Positions 44,578-54,867 of a stretch of 64,000 nt of DNA are shown here, in pieces. The notes beneath the pieces are model-generated. The model worked only from the letters and a program-made list of their open reading frames with translations. It was not told the origin of the DNA and ran no database searches. How positions within the stretch are numbered: the first letter of the stretch is position 1; each line of letters begins with the position of its first letter. Made by a program: the position numbers and the translations under genes. This stretch comes from Paraburkholderia sp. D15 (GTDB lineage: Bacteria > Pseudomonadota > Gammaproteobacteria > Burkholderiales > Burkholderiaceae), in the NCBI RefSeq assembly GCF_029910215.1, contig NZ_CP110395.1, forward strand, positions 3,348,001 through 3,412,000, in the 5' to 3' direction.

Positions 44578-44821
44578 GGAAAAACGAAACGGCGGAGTCT
44601 GTCGGCGAGCGTTGTGCGCTCCCGGCAAGCGGCCGCCGTTGCTTTTATTGGGATTTGAGGCCGCAATTCTACCGCAGCGTCGTCATTCCCTTTAATAATC
44701 AATTGCGAGCTTTTTATAACCTCAAAGCATTAGAGGCATGCCCGGTTCGCCGCGCTCGCGTACGGCGTGTCGCTGCGACTATGATCGGGCGAACAAAATC
44801 AGGATAGGCGAGGCAGCGGCC
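44578..44821. other. Divergent spacer metN/alpha-beta hydrolase
   Basis: This 244-bp region has no gene. It includes a possible minus-strand -10 TAGAAT for metN near 44675 and some AT-rich sequence. No SAM riboswitch fold was found by eye. Confidence 0.4.
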
Positions 44822-45805
44822 ATGGAGACATCCCAACGCGACGAGCGCGTCGGCGTGGAGCAGAAAACGAGCGGCGCTGGCGCGACGCACGACGCGAGCT
44901 GGCTGGACCCAACGAATAACGTCGCACGGCGTGGCTCGGTGAGCACCGCCGACGGCGTGACGCTGCCGCTGTACCGCTGGCCACCCGCCACCTCGGCCAC
45001 CTCCGCCACTTCCCCCACCTCCATTACGCCATTTCGCGCGACGGTCGCGCTGATCCACGGTCTGGCCGAGCACGCCGGACGTTACGCCGCGCTGGCCGCG
45101 CGCCTCAACGCAGCCGGTATCGAACTGGTGGCGATCGATCTGCGCGGCCACGGCGGCGCGCCCGGCAAGCGCGCCTACGTCAATCGTTTCGACGACTATC
45201 TGCTCGACGCGCAGGCGCTGCTCGACGCCGCCTCGCAAAGCGGCGCCCCACTCTTCTTGATGGGTCACAGCATGGGCGGCGCGGTCGCCGCGCTGTACGC
45301 GATCGAACGGCTCGGCGCAAGCGGGCGGCGCGTCGACGGCTTGATCCTGTCGAGTCCCGCGCTCGCGCCCGGCCGGGACGTGCCGCGCTGGATGCTCGCG
45401 CTGAGCCAGCTGATCAGCCGTCTGTGGCCGACCTTCCCGGCGATGAAAATCGATGCGGCATCGCTCTCGCGCGTCGAAGCGGTCGTGAACGCGAATCGCA
45501 ACGACCCGCTCGTGCATCACGGCGCGATTCCGGCGCGCACCGGCGCCGAGCTGCTGCTGGCGATGGCGCGTATCGAACGTGGCCGTGCAGGATTGCGGGT
45601 GCCGCTGCTGGTGTATCACGGCACGTCCGACAAGCTCACCGAACCCGACGGCAGCCGCGCATTCGGGCAGCACGCGGGGTCGCCGGATAAAACGCTCACG
45701 CTGTACGAAGGCAGCTATCACGAATCGATGAACGACCTCGATCGGGATCGGGTGATCGGCGCGCTGGTCGAGTGGATCGGGAAACGGGCGCAGCGGATGG
45801 ATTAA
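44822..45805 (+). CDS. Alpha/beta hydrolase, monoacylglycerol-lipase-like
   Basis: The 327-residue protein has the nucleophile elbow GHSMGG (Ser) in PLFLMGHSMGGAVAALYAIE. It also has the oxyanion segment ALIHGLAEHAGRYAALAARL and the later catalytic Asp and His (LVYHGTSDKLTEPDGSRAFG, YEGSYHESMNDLDRD). This is the lysophospholipase/monoacylglycerol-lipase group. The N-terminal 60 residues are polar and probably variable. The ATG at 44822 was chosen for its AGGCGAGG-type ribosome-binding site; a longer frame starts at 44738. Substrate unknown. Confidence 0.87.
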   Translation: METSQRDERVGVEQKTSGAGATHDASWLDPTNNVARRGSVSTADGVTLPLYRWPPATSATSATSPTSITPFRATVALIHGLAEHAGRYAALAARLNAAGIELVAIDLRGHGGAPGKRAYVNRFDDYLLDAQALLDAASQSGAPLFLMGHSMGGAVAALYAIERLGASGRRVDGLILSSPALAPGRDVPRWMLALSQLISRLWPTFPAMKIDAASLSRVEAVVNANRNDPLVHHGAIPARTGAELLLAMARIERGRAGLRVPLLVYHGTSDKLTEPDGSRAFGQHAGSPDKTLTLYEGSYHESMNDLDRDRVIGALVEWIGKRAQRMD

Positions 45806-45820
45806 GCGGTGCAAATAGCG

Positions 45821-45860
45821 CAGACGGCCGGAGGTGGCCGGAGACGGCCGGAGGTGGCCG
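45821..45860. repeat. 20-bp tandem duplication after the alpha/beta hydrolase
   Basis: GAGACGGCCGGAGGTGGCCG (45841-45860) is preceded by a copy with one difference at its first base (45821-45840). It is a short non-coding duplication in GC-rich DNA. Confidence 0.8.
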
Positions 45861-45947
45861 CTCGGCGCGATGCGCGTGGTTCACATGATGCACGTCAACG
45901 ATCGCACGCCGCCGGGTATCGGCGAGGTGGCGTCCGTGAGGCGCGCC

Positions 45948-46751
45948 TCACCGCTGCCACTCAGGCGGCCGTTTGTCGATAAACGCCTGCACGCCTTCCA
46001 GCGCCGAGTCGTCCATCATGTTGCAGGCCATCGTCTGGCCGGCGAGTTGATACGCGGCCTCGATGCCCATCTCCAGTTGCCGATAGAACAGCCCCTTGCC
46101 CGCGCTCACCGCTTCCATCGGCTTCGCGCAGATGCTCGTGGCAAGGCGCGCGACTTCCGCGTCCAATGCGTCGGCAGGCGTCACGCGGTTCACGAGACCT
46201 TGCTGCTTCGCTTCGGCGGCATCGATGAAATCGCCGGTCAGCAGCATCTCCAGCGCCGCCTTGCGCGACAGGTTGCGCGACAGCGGCACCGAAGGCGTCG
46301 CGCAGAAGAGCCCGAGGTTCACGCCCGACACCGCGAAGCGCGCCGTATCGGCCGCGACCGCGAGATCGCACATGGCGACGAGCAGGCAGCCGGCCGCGGT
46401 GGCGATTCCCTGCACACGCGCGATTACCGGTTGCGGCATGCGCTGGACCGTCATCATCAGTTTCGTGCAGCGCGCGAACAGCGCCTGGTAGTACGCGAGC
46501 GACGGCGCCGCACGCATTTCCTTCAGGTCATGTCCCGCGCAGAACGCGCGACCCGCGCCGGCGATCACCACCACCCGCGCCTGCGACGATTGCGCGATCC
46601 CGGCCAGCGCTGTCTGCAAGGCGTCGAGCAAGGCCTCGGACAGCGCGTTGAACGCACCGGGCCGGTTCATCGTCACGCGCACGACGCCCGGCACGCCGTA
46701 CGCGTCATGTTCGATCTCGACAAGGGATGCGGTGAGCGCGTCGGCGTTCAT
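45948..46751 (-). CDS. Enoyl-CoA hydratase
   Basis: The 267-residue crotonase-family protein has the family N-terminus VVRVTMNRPGAFNALSEALL. The oxyanion-hole segment is AGAGRAFCAGHDLKEMRAAP, followed by IARVQGIATAAGCLLVAMCD with the glycine stretch. Catalytic Glu positions are not certain: the region after AVSGVNLGLFCATPSVPLSR has no obvious pair of acidic residues, so activity may differ. The ATG at 46751 is the family start. Possibly part of fatty-acid or amino-acid degradation. Confidence 0.85.
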   Translation of the reverse strand: MNADALTASLVEIEHDAYGVPGVVRVTMNRPGAFNALSEALLDALQTALAGIAQSSQARVVVIAGAGRAFCAGHDLKEMRAAPSLAYYQALFARCTKLMMTVQRMPQPVIARVQGIATAAGCLLVAMCDLAVAADTARFAVSGVNLGLFCATPSVPLSRNLSRKAALEMLLTGDFIDAAEAKQQGLVNRVTPADALDAEVARLATSICAKPMEAVSAGKGLFYRQLEMGIEAAYQLAGQTMACNMMDDSALEGVQAFIDKRPPEWQR

Positions 46752-46916
46752 GGTTCGTTCCTCGATGTTGATGCGAAGGCCGGGCGCGGGATGGACTCGT
46801 CGCGTTGGCGGCCGAGGCGCGGCCCGGTCTGATCGATGTTGCATGCGGTGACTGCTGAAACCGCTGTGCCCGCTATGCCGCCGTACCTGCCGTTCGCGGC
46901 ACCGGCGCGGCGCCGC

Positions 46917-47840
46917 TCAAATCCCCGCCAGCGCCCGCACGTGCGCGACCACGCTGCGGCCCAGCGCCGACAGGTTGTAGCCGCCCTCGAGACAACTGAC
47001 GATGCGCCCGCGCGCATAGCGCTTCGCGACTTCGCGCATCTGATCGGTGATCCACGCGTAGTCGTCCTCGACGAGCCCCATGTTGCCCAGATCGTCCTCG
47101 CGATGCGCGTCGAAACCTGCCGAGATGAACAGCATCTCCGGCTTGAATTCATGCAGACGCGGCAGCCACAGCATGTCGACCACCTCGCGCACTTCCATGC
47201 CTTTCGAACGCGCCGCCATCGGCACGTTGCACATGTTCGACGCCTGGTTGTCCGCGCCGCTGAACGGATAGAACGGATGCTGGAAGATGCTGCACATCAG
47301 CACCCGCGCGTCGCCCGAAAATGCCGCCTCGGTGCCGTTGCCGTGATGCACGTCGAAGTCGATGATCGCGACCCGCTCGAGGCCATGCACATCGAGCGCA
47401 TGACGCGCGGCGATCGCGATGTTGTTGAAGAAGCAGAAGCCCATCGCGCGCGCGGGCTCCGCGTGGTGACCCGGCGGCCGTACGCTGCAGAACGCGTTGT
47501 CGTAGCGGCCTTCGATCACTGCGTCAGTCGCGGCCACCGCGGCGCCGGCCGCGCGCAACGCGGCCTGCCAGGTGTGCGGATTCATCGACGTGTCGGGATC
47601 GATCTCCGCGAGGCCCGAGGCGGGCGAACGCTCGCGGATGTATTCGACATGCGCCTGCGTATGCACGCGCAGCAGCGCGGCTTCGTCGGCGAGCGGCGGC
47701 GACTCGCGCTCGATCAGCGCGTCGATGCGGCTCGCGATCAGTTGATCTTCGATCGCCTGCAAACGCGCGGGACATTCGGGATGCCATTGCCCCATATCGT
47801 GCAGCAGACAGTCGGCGTGGGAATAGAAGCCTGTTGCCAT
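46917..47840 (-). CDS. Histone-deacetylase-like family hydrolase
   Basis: The 307-residue protein has the zinc-site pattern of histone-deacetylase-like amidohydrolases: RPPGHHAEPARAMGFCFFNN, IIDFDVHHGNGTEAAF with the catalytic Asp and His, and SAGFDAHREDDLG. Bacterial members act as acetylpolyamine or other deacetylases; the substrate is unknown here. The ATG at 47840 (MATGFYSHADCLLHDMGQWH) is chosen because a longer upstream frame reads through the divergent mltB promoter region. Confidence 0.92.
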   Translation of the reverse strand: MATGFYSHADCLLHDMGQWHPECPARLQAIEDQLIASRIDALIERESPPLADEAALLRVHTQAHVEYIRERSPASGLAEIDPDTSMNPHTWQAALRAAGAAVAATDAVIEGRYDNAFCSVRPPGHHAEPARAMGFCFFNNIAIAARHALDVHGLERVAIIDFDVHHGNGTEAAFSGDARVLMCSIFQHPFYPFSGADNQASNMCNVPMAARSKGMEVREVVDMLWLPRLHEFKPEMLFISAGFDAHREDDLGNMGLVEDDYAWITDQMREVAKRYARGRIVSCLEGGYNLSALGRSVVAHVRALAGI

Positions 47841-48044
47841 GATTCTCTTGCGCGGCGCGAACGAAGCGCGCCGCGTGTGTCTCCATCCAGGGGTGCGCGC
47901 CCCCGGCGCGCCAACGTCTAGCAACTTACCACACGACATGGGTATGACGCGTGCGCCACAGTTTTGCGGAAGGCGTCGGGTATACTGCCCGAACCGTTTT
48001 TCCCCGTCTCTCGCGCCCCGCGCCTTCAGCTCCTTCAGCTCACT

Positions 48045-49340
48045 ATGACCGTCAAGTTTGCTCTGTCTGCACGCACCCGGCTACGCACACGAAGCGTCGC
48101 CGCCGCACTCTCCGTCGCATCGTGCATGTTCATGGCAACCAGTCCGGCGCACGCGCAAAGCGCCGTCCGGAAAGCGCCGGTGCAGCTCGCGCAGAGTCAG
48201 CCGCAACCCGCCGTGCCGCAAGGGCAGACTTTCGAGGAAGAGATCGTTCCGCAGCGTTACGCGAACAATCCCGCGGTCGATGCGTTCATCAACGACATGG
48301 TCGCGCGCTACGACTTCGATCCGGATGCGCTGCATGCGCTGTTCTCGCACGTCAGCTATTCGGCGACCGCGGTGAAGCTGGTGACGCCGTCGCCCTCGCC
48401 GTCGGTGAAGAACTGGCGCGTGTATCAATCGCGTTTCCTCGACCAGATCCGCATCAACGCCGGCGTGCGCTTCTGGCGCGCGAACCAGGCCACGCTGCAA
48501 CGCGCGTACGAGGAGTTCGGCGTGCCGCCGGAAGTGATCGTCGGCATTATCGGCGTCGAAACGATCTACGGACGCTTCATGGGCAACTTCCGGGTGCTCG
48601 ACGCGCTGACCACGCTCAGCTTCGATTATCCGGGCACCGCCAATCGCGCGGATCGTCAGGCGACCTTCCGCAAGAATCTCGAAGACTACCTGGTGTGGAC
48701 GCGCGATTCGCAGATCGATCCGACCACCGTGCTCGGCTCCTATACCGGCGCGATCGGCATTCCGCAGTTCCTGCCGAGCAGCATCGTGCAGTACGCGGTG
48801 AGCTACGACGGCAACAAGCAGATCGACCTGCGCACGAACCAGGCGGATGCGATCGGCAGCGTCGCGAACTATCTGCGGCAGAACGGCTGGGAGAGCGGCC
48901 GTCCGGTCGTGTGGAAGATCGGTTCGGACGCCGGCAGCCTCGGCGTCGCGCAGGCCGCCGCCGACGGTCAGCCGGAACCGCACTGGCCACTCGACCAGTT
49001 GCTGCGCGCCGGGCTGTTGCTGAACGAGCAGAACGTCGACGTCGCGGCGGAAGCCAGCACACCGGTGACGGTAGTGGATCTGCCGTCGCCGGGACGCGGT
49101 ACCGAGTACATGCTGGGGTTGAAGAACTTCTACGTGTTGACGCGTTATAACCGCAGTTTCTTTTATGCGCTCGCGGTGTATCAACTCGGTCAGCGTGTGA
49201 AAGCGCAGATGGAAGCGACCGATGCGGTGAATGCGGTGAATGCGGTGAATGGCGGCGGTAACGGCAATGGCGCGAGCAACGGCGGCAATGGCGGCAATGG
49301 TGGCAATAGCGCCGCGGCGCCGGGAGCGGCTTCGCAATAA
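48045..49340 (+). CDS. mltB: Membrane-bound lytic murein transglycosylase B
   Basis: The 431-residue protein has a signal peptide (cleavage near SPAHAQS). The MltB catalytic domain contains VIVGIIGVETIYGRFMGNFR, with the catalytic Glu, and FRVLDALTTLSFDYP. The later TGAIGIPQFLPSSIVQYAVS binds peptidoglycan. A tail of Asn/Gly repeats (about 395-425), encoded partly by a repeated 9-bp unit, ends the protein. It cleaves peptidoglycan glycan strands. A strong terminator follows. Confidence 0.93.
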   Translation: MTVKFALSARTRLRTRSVAAALSVASCMFMATSPAHAQSAVRKAPVQLAQSQPQPAVPQGQTFEEEIVPQRYANNPAVDAFINDMVARYDFDPDALHALFSHVSYSATAVKLVTPSPSPSVKNWRVYQSRFLDQIRINAGVRFWRANQATLQRAYEEFGVPPEVIVGIIGVETIYGRFMGNFRVLDALTTLSFDYPGTANRADRQATFRKNLEDYLVWTRDSQIDPTTVLGSYTGAIGIPQFLPSSIVQYAVSYDGNKQIDLRTNQADAIGSVANYLRQNGWESGRPVVWKIGSDAGSLGVAQAAADGQPEPHWPLDQLLRAGLLLNEQNVDVAAEASTPVTVVDLPSPGRGTEYMLGLKNFYVLTRYNRSFFYALAVYQLGQRVKAQMEATDAVNAVNAVNGGGNGNGASNGGNGGNGGNSAAAPGAASQ

Positions 49341-49391
49341 GGTTTCACGGCAAGGCTTTGCATTGATTCGCCACAGCGCGCGATCACGCGG

Positions 49392-49448
49392 GCACAGACA
49401 GAAAAACGCCGGTCCTTTTCATCGAAAGGACCGGCGTTTTTGTCTGTG
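49392..49448. terminator. Long bidirectional terminator after mltB
   Basis: GCACAGACAG-like and TGTCTGTGC ends extend a stem with AAAACGCCGGTCCTTTTC around a short loop and its complement up to 49448. It ends the mltB transcript and the convergent cysM transcript. Confidence 0.9.
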
Positions 49449-49501
49449 CTCGTACAGCGGGGCAGTCAAGCCTCAAACATCAAGCGTCAAGCGTCAAACG
49501 C

Positions 49502-50404
49502 TCAAGCCGGAAACACCCCGGTCGACAGATACCGGTCGCCACGATCGCACACGATGAACACGATCGTCGCATTCTCGACCTGCCGTGCGATTCGCAGCGC
49601 CACTTCGCACGCGCCGCCCGACGAGATGCCGGCGAAGATGCCTTCCACCGACGCCATGCGCCGCACCATCGCTTCCGCCGCGGCCTGGCTCACGTTCTCG
49701 ACGCGATCCACCCGGCTACGGTCGAAGATCTTCGGCAGATACGCTTCCGGCCATTTGCGGATGCCAGGAATACGCGAACCTTCCTCGGGTTGCGCGCCGA
49801 CGATTTCGATCGCCTGGTTCTGCTGCTTCAGATACGTGGACACGCCCATGATCGTGCCGGTCGTCCCCATCGACGAAACGAAGTGCGTGATGCGCCCTTC
49901 CGTATCGCGCCAGATTTCCGGGCCCGTGGTTTCGACGTGCGCGGCCGGATTGTCCGGGTTCGCGAACTGATCGAGGATGATGCCCTTGCCTTCGCGCTGC
50001 ATCTGCTCGGCGAGGTCGCGTGCGTATTCCATGCCGCCCGTCACCGGCGTCAGGACGATCTGCGCGCCGTACGCCGCCATGCTCTGACGGCGCTCCACCG
50101 ACAGATCTTCCGGCATGATCAGCACCATCTTGTAGCCGCGGATCGCGGCGGCCATGGCGAGCGCGATGCCGGTGTTGCCGCTGGTCGCTTCGATCAGCGT
50201 GTCGCCCGGCTTGATGCGGCCGCGCGCTTCCGCCTTCTTGATCATGGACAGCGCAGGACGATCCTTCACCGACCCGGCGGGATTGTTGCCCTCGAGCTTC
50301 GCCAGAATCACGTTGTTGCGGCTGCGGATCTCGTCGTCGGGAAGCCGGACGAGTTGCACGAGCGGGGTATTGCCGATCGTGTCTTCAATCGTTTTGTAAG
50401 CCAT
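49502..50404 (-). CDS. cysM: Cysteine synthase B (CysM type)
   Basis: The 300-residue PLP enzyme has the Schiff-base Lys in EGNNPAGSVKDRPALSMIKK. The PLP phosphate-binding loop is TSGNTGIALA, and the substrate motif VSSMGTTGTIMGVSTYLKQQ is followed by GISSGG near the C-terminus. CysM can use thiosulphate or other sulphur donors to make cysteine. The ATG at 50404 (MAYKTIEDTIGNTPLVQLVR) has the standard N-terminus; it is followed on the minus strand by a shared terminator. Confidence 0.95.
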   Translation of the reverse strand: MAYKTIEDTIGNTPLVQLVRLPDDEIRSRNNVILAKLEGNNPAGSVKDRPALSMIKKAEARGRIKPGDTLIEATSGNTGIALAMAAAIRGYKMVLIMPEDLSVERRQSMAAYGAQIVLTPVTGGMEYARDLAEQMQREGKGIILDQFANPDNPAAHVETTGPEIWRDTEGRITHFVSSMGTTGTIMGVSTYLKQQNQAIEIVGAQPEEGSRIPGIRKWPEAYLPKIFDRSRVDRVENVSQAAAEAMVRRMASVEGIFAGISSGGACEVALRIARQVENATIVFIVCDRGDRYLSTGVFPA

Positions 50405-50742
50405 GTCGTTTGTCGTGCCGTCGCTGCGCAGTGTCTTGAATCCATCGATTCTAAACCACCATGCCTGCCGTTGCCGTGCGTCCCTGCTGTCTGAATGGGT
50501 GAAGGCATCAATACCTGCGCATATTCATCCAGCGCGCATTGAACGCCCACGTCATATGTAAAACCCACTCTCGCCGCGTCATGCCCAAACGCAAAAAGCC
50601 CGCGGCTGAGCACCGCGGGAGCCAGTCATCTGCATGACAGCTGAAGGAGTGTCAGGGACAACTCCGACCACGAGAGGCGAAACAGGCGGGCAAGCCGCGC
50701 GCACGAATCAGGAAAGACGCGCGCGACCTGCGCTGGCCCGGG
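50405..50742. other. Spacer between cysM and the comEA-like gene
   Basis: This 338-bp stretch has no gene. It holds the cysM promoter region (TAGAAT on the minus strand near 50448) and the comEA terminator at 50597-50619. Confidence 0.5.
50597..50619 (-). terminator. Terminator after the comEA-like gene
   Basis: AGCCCGCGG (50597-50605) pairs with CCGCGGGAGC-like sequence to 50619. On the minus strand it is followed by CTTTTTGCG. Confidence 0.8.
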
Positions 50743-51108
50743 CTATCTTTTCACCGCCACGGTAGCGTTGGACCTGGCCGCATTGGCCGGAACGGCCGCG
50801 CCTTTGGTCTGTGCAGACGCCGCAGCCTGCGCGTTAGCAGCCGCGCCAGCCGGACCGACAGCGAGACCCTCCGCCTGCAGGCGCTCGACGGTATGCCCGC
50901 CCATGCCTTTGACGCGTTTGCCGAGATCCGCCGGGTCCTTGAATGGACCATGCGCTGTACGCTCATCGAGAATGGCTTTCGCCTTGGCCGGCCCGATGCC
51001 CTTGATACCGCGAAGCGCATCTTCGTTCGCGGTGTTGACGTCGACCGACGCGTACGCGTGGCCGAAAGCGGCAAGCATCGCCGCGCTAATGAGAATTTTT
51101 CGAAACAT
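50743..51108 (-). CDS. ComEA-like helix-hairpin-helix exported protein
   Basis: The 121-residue protein has a signal peptide (MFRKILISAAMLAAFGHAYA). A ComEA-type helix-hairpin-helix follows: VDVNTANEDALRGIKGIGPA, then KAKAILDERTAHGPFKDPAD. The C-terminal tail is Ala-rich and low in complexity. ComEA binds DNA during natural transformation, but in Burkholderia short exported members also occur without a full competence system. The ATG at 51108 is chosen for the signal peptide. It ends the udg-hldA-hldD group. Confidence 0.85.
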   Translation of the reverse strand: MFRKILISAAMLAAFGHAYASVDVNTANEDALRGIKGIGPAKAKAILDERTAHGPFKDPADLGKRVKGMGGHTVERLQAEGLAVGPAGAAANAQAAASAQTKGAAVPANAARSNATVAVKR

Positions 51109-51185
51109 ATGGAATCTCCCTCGTACAACCGGTCGGCGCTCATCACCAACCGGGAGACTCCAGTTTAGATAGATGTCCGGACTAA

Positions 51186-52178
51186 TTACACCTGGCCGAA
51201 TAGCCAACGCACGTAGCGATCGACGCCTTCCTGCACGCTCAGGAACGGCGCGTCGTAGCCGGCCGCGCGCAGCTTCGACTGATCGGCCTGCGTGAAGCAC
51301 TGGTACTTGCCGCGCAATGCGTCGGGGAACGGAATGTACTCGATCAGCCCACGCTGCACCTGGTCCGCGAGCGACAGCGCCGGCTCGTTGTTCAGCGCGC
51401 GCAGCGTGTTGACCACCGTGCTCGCGATGTCGTTGAACGGCTGCGCGCGGCCGCTACCCAGGTTGAAGATGCCCGACTTGTCCGGATGGTCGTAGAAGAA
51501 CAGATTGACCTTCACCACGTCTTCGATCGACACGAAATCGCGCGTCTGCTCGCCTGCCGCATAGCCGTTGTACTCGCCGAACAGCTTGACCTTGCCTTCC
51601 GCGCGGAACTGGTTGAAGTTGTGAAACGCCACCGACGCCATGCGCGCCTTATGCGTCTCACGCGGCCCGTACACGTTGAAGTAACGGAAACCGGCAATCT
51701 GGCTTTTCGCGGTGGGCAACACGCGGCGGACCACCTGATCGAACAGGAATTTCGAATAGCCGTATACGTTCAGCGGCTGCTCGACCTCGCGCTCCTCGAC
51801 GAAGCGGCTCGACCCGCCGTAAGTCGCCGCCGACGACGCATACAGGAACTGGATGTTCTGCGCGAGGCACACATCGAGCACGTCGCGGCTATAACGGAAG
51901 TTGTTTTCCATCATGTAGCGGCCGTCGGTTTCCATCGTGTCCGAGCAGGCGCCTTCGTGGAAAATCGCGCGCACCTTGCCGAAGTCGCCGCGCTTGAAGC
52001 GCTCGACGAAGTCGGTCTTGTCGAGGTAATCGTCGATCTCGCAGTCGACCAGGTTCTTGAACTTGTCGGCGCGCGTGAGATTGTCGACGGCGATGATGCG
52101 CTGTTCGCCGCGCTCGTTGAGCGCCTTGACGAGATTGCTGCCGATAAAGCCGGCCGCGCCGGTGACGATGACGGTCAT
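51186..52178 (-). CDS. hldD: ADP-L-glycero-D-manno-heptose-6-epimerase
   Basis: The 330-residue short-chain dehydrogenase-type epimerase has the nucleotide-binding start [20 protein letters not shown]. The catalytic [10 protein letters not shown] (Tyr and Lys) and [13 protein letters not shown] follow. It makes ADP-L-glycero-heptose for the LPS inner core. It lies downstream of hldA and udg in the same direction and is likely in one transcript with them. Confidence 0.96.
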   Translation of the reverse strand: MTVIVTGAAGFIGSNLVKALNERGEQRIIAVDNLTRADKFKNLVDCEIDDYLDKTDFVERFKRGDFGKVRAIFHEGACSDTMETDGRYMMENNFRYSRDVLDVCLAQNIQFLYASSAATYGGSSRFVEEREVEQPLNVYGYSKFLFDQVVRRVLPTAKSQIAGFRYFNVYGPRETHKARMASVAFHNFNQFRAEGKVKLFGEYNGYAAGEQTRDFVSIEDVVKVNLFFYDHPDKSGIFNLGSGRAQPFNDIASTVVNTLRALNNEPALSLADQVQRGLIEYIPFPDALRGKYQCFTQADQSKLRAAGYDAPFLSVQEGVDRYVRWLFGQV

Positions 52179-52286
52179 GATGATCCTGCCGTAGTTGATC
52201 CAGCGATGGTGAGGTTCAGCCGACGCCCCGCGAATCCCCGCGCCGCGCCGCTCGGGGGCGCGAGGCGAGCGATCCGGCGGGCCGCG

Positions 52287-53303
52287 TCAATGAAAGAGTT
52301 CGTCGTAATCGACGGTGGCCGTGCCCAGTTTGCCGACCACGATGCCGGCCGCGCGATTCGCGAGCCCGACCGCGTCGACGAGCGTGAGACCCGCGCCCAG
52401 CATGGCCGCGAGCGTCGCGATCACGGTGTCGCCGGCGCCCGAAACATCATACACTTCGCGCGCAACCGCCGATGCGTGCAGGATGCCGTCGTCGGAGAAG
52501 AGCGTCATGCCTTCTTCCGAGCGCGTCAGCAGCAGCGCCTTGAATTGCAGGTCGGCGCGCAGTTTCGTCACGCGTGCGAGCAGGTCTTCCTCGGACTTCC
52601 ACTGCCCGACCACTTCGCGCAATTCGGCGCGGTTCGGCGTGATCAGCGTGGCGCCGCGATAGCGCTCCCAGTCGTCGCCCTTCGGATCGACCAGCACGGC
52701 CTTGCCCGCCGCGTGCGCCTTCGCGATCATCTGCGTGACGTGGGTGAGGCCGCCCTTCGCGTAATCGGACATCAGGATCACGTCGTGCGACGGCAGCAGC
52801 TCGTCGAAGCGTGCGAGACCCGCGAGCAGCACTTCATGCGCGGGCGAGTTCTCGAAGTCGACGCGCAGCAACTGCTGCTGGCGCGACAGCACGCGCAGCT
52901 TGATCGTGGTGAGCAAGGCCGGATCGCGTTCCAGATGCGGCGTCACGCCGCTTTCGCCGAGCAACTGCACGATGCGCTCGCCGGGTTCGTCATGACCGAC
53001 CACGCACAGCAGCCCGGCCTGCGCGCCGAGCGCGACCGCGTTGCGCGCGACGTTCGCCGCGCCGCCCAGACGATCTTCCTGGCGCTGCACGTGCACGACC
53101 GGCACTGGCGCTTCCGGCGAGATACGGTTCACGTCGCCGAACCAGTAGCGGTCGAGCATCACGTCGCCGACCACCAGCACGCGCGCCGCGGCAAGCTGCG
53201 CGCGCGGCACCGCGATGAGCGCCGGCGCGGGCGTGTTCGCCGAGCCGGCGGCGGTTTCGGACAGGGTCTCAGACATCGGCCGGAAGTTCAGAGGGTTGGG
53301 CAT
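52287..53303 (-). CDS. hldA: D-glycero-beta-D-manno-heptose-7-phosphate kinase
   Basis: The 338-residue ribokinase-like enzyme has the sugar-binding [20 protein letters not shown] and the glycine stretch [18 protein letters not shown], and ends with the ATP-binding [16 protein letters not shown]. It lacks the separate adenylyltransferase domain, so it is the HldA (one-domain) form. It works before HldD in ADP-heptose synthesis. From the ATG at 53303 it overlaps the udg stop by about 35 bp; a shorter start lies at 53276. Confidence 0.93.
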   Translation of the reverse strand: MPNPLNFRPMSETLSETAAGSANTPAPALIAVPRAQLAAARVLVVGDVMLDRYWFGDVNRISPEAPVPVVHVQRQEDRLGGAANVARNAVALGAQAGLLCVVGHDEPGERIVQLLGESGVTPHLERDPALLTTIKLRVLSRQQQLLRVDFENSPAHEVLLAGLARFDELLPSHDVILMSDYAKGGLTHVTQMIAKAHAAGKAVLVDPKGDDWERYRGATLITPNRAELREVVGQWKSEEDLLARVTKLRADLQFKALLLTRSEEGMTLFSDDGILHASAVAREVYDVSGAGDTVIATLAAMLGAGLTLVDAVGLANRAAGIVVGKLGTATVDYDELFH

Positions 53304-54672
53304 AAGGGCGTCCAATCGAGTGATAGTCGATGCCGATCTCGGTCATCGCGTCCGGTTCGTACAGGTTGCGGCCGTCGAAAATCAGCGGCGTCTTCAGCAC
53401 CGATTTCAGATGCGCGAAATCCGGGCTCTTGAATTCCTTCCATTCGGTGACGATCACCAGCGCATCCGCGCCGGTCAGCGTTTCGTCCTGCGTGCCGGCG
53501 AAGGTCAGACGCGCGAGCTGCTCCGGCGCGTCGTGCAGATCGAGCGCGAACACGCGGCGCGCCTCGGCGACCGCGACCGGATCGTACGCGCGCACCTGCG
53601 CGCCGCGCGCCAGCAGTTCCGCGATCACGCGACGGCTCGGCGCCTCGCGCATGTCGTCGGTATTCGGCTTGAATGCGAGGCCCCAGACCGCGAACGTGCG
53701 GCCGCTCAGGTCGTTGCCGAGCTTCGCCGTGACCTTGTCGACCAGCACGTCCTTCTGCTTGTCGTTCACGTGCTCGACCGCTTCGAGAATGCGCAGCGGA
53801 TGACCGCTTTCGCTCGCGGTGCGGATCAGCGCCTGCACGTCCTTCGGGAAGCACGAACCGCCGTAGCCGCAACCGGCATACAGGAAGTGATAGCCGATGC
53901 GCGGGTCCGAACCGATGCCGCGCCGCACCGCTTCGATATCGGCGCCGACGCGATCCGCCAGGTTCGACATTTCGTTCATGAACGAAATGCGCGTGGCGAG
54001 CATCGCGTTGGCCGCGTATTTGGTGAACTCGGCCGAACGCACGTCCATGTAGAGCGTGCGCTCGTGATTGCGGTTGAACGGCGCGTACAGACGCTTCATC
54101 AGCTCGCGGGCCTTTTCGCCGGACGCGTCTTCGTCGCTGCCGATCACGATGCGATCGGGTCGCATGAAGTCGTCGACCGCCGCGCCTTCCTTCAGGAATT
54201 CGGGATTCGACACCACCGAGAAGCGATGCTGCTCGCTGGCCGACAGCCCGCGTTTGGCCAGCTCCTCCTCGACCACCGCGCGCACCCGCTGCGCGGTGCC
54301 GACCGGCACCGTCGACTTGTCGACGATCACCTTGAAGCCGTTCATCGTGCGGCCGATGTTGCGCGCCGCCTCGAGCACGTATTGCAGATCGGCCGAGCCG
54401 TCTTCGTCGGGCGGCGTGCCGACGGCGATGAACTGCACGTCGCCGTGTTTGACGCTCGCCTCGATATCGGTGGAAAACGTGATGCGGCGCGCCGCGCGCG
54501 TGCGGTTGATGATCTCCAGCAGCCCCGGCTCGTGGATCGGCACGCCGCCGTTGTTGAGGATGTCGATCTTGCGCGGATCGACGTCGAGACAGAACACGTC
54601 GTGGCCGATTTCGGCGAGACACGCGCCAGTGACGAGACCCACATAGCCCGTGCCGATAATGGTGATTTTCAT
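53269..54672 (-). CDS. udg: UDP-glucose 6-dehydrogenase
   Basis: The 467-residue enzyme has the NAD motif [20 protein letters not shown]. The catalytic cysteine lies in [20 protein letters not shown], with [14 protein letters not shown] segment [20 protein letters not shown] upstream. It oxidises UDP-glucose to UDP-glucuronate, used for exopolysaccharide and LPS modification (including aminoarabinose). It overlaps the hldA start and lies downstream of lapB. Confidence 0.95.
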   Translation of the reverse strand: MKITIIGTGYVGLVTGACLAEIGHDVFCLDVDPRKIDILNNGGVPIHEPGLLEIINRTRAARRITFSTDIEASVKHGDVQFIAVGTPPDEDGSADLQYVLEAARNIGRTMNGFKVIVDKSTVPVGTAQRVRAVVEEELAKRGLSASEQHRFSVVSNPEFLKEGAAVDDFMRPDRIVIGSDEDASGEKARELMKRLYAPFNRNHERTLYMDVRSAEFTKYAANAMLATRISFMNEMSNLADRVGADIEAVRRGIGSDPRIGYHFLYAGCGYGGSCFPKDVQALIRTASESGHPLRILEAVEHVNDKQKDVLVDKVTAKLGNDLSGRTFAVWGLAFKPNTDDMREAPSRRVIAELLARGAQVRAYDPVAVAEARRVFALDLHDAPEQLARLTFAGTQDETLTGADALVIVTEWKEFKSPDFAHLKSVLKTPLIFDGRNLYEPDAMTEIGIDYHSIGRPYAQPSELPADV

Positions 54673-54867
54673 ACGCTTTCCGGTAGAAGGTTCCGGTGAT
54701 GATTCCCGGCGATGAAGCCGGTCATGAACTCGTTGCGATTCGTGGCCGCCCGCGCGCCGGTGCCGGCGCGATGTGCGAGACGTTGCGGCCGCGCGGCCCT
54801 TTCGACGGGCCCGGTTGCGCGATACGCGGTACGCCCACGCTTTAACCCTGGCGCGGCGGCCGTGGCG

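Noticed and set aside
44578..44821. SAM riboswitch in front of metN
   Set aside because: I looked for the conserved folds of SAM riboswitches on the minus strand and did not find them; only weak hairpins were seen.
50620..50742. Possible tRNA-like sequence in the comEA/cysM spacer
   Set aside because: No cloverleaf, no T-loop consensus and no CCA end could be found.
51486..53432. Long plus-strand open frame opposite hldD and hldA, rich in Arg/His/Val
   Set aside because: It is the opposite-strand shadow of clearly recognised genes in high-GC DNA. Its sequence has no family features.
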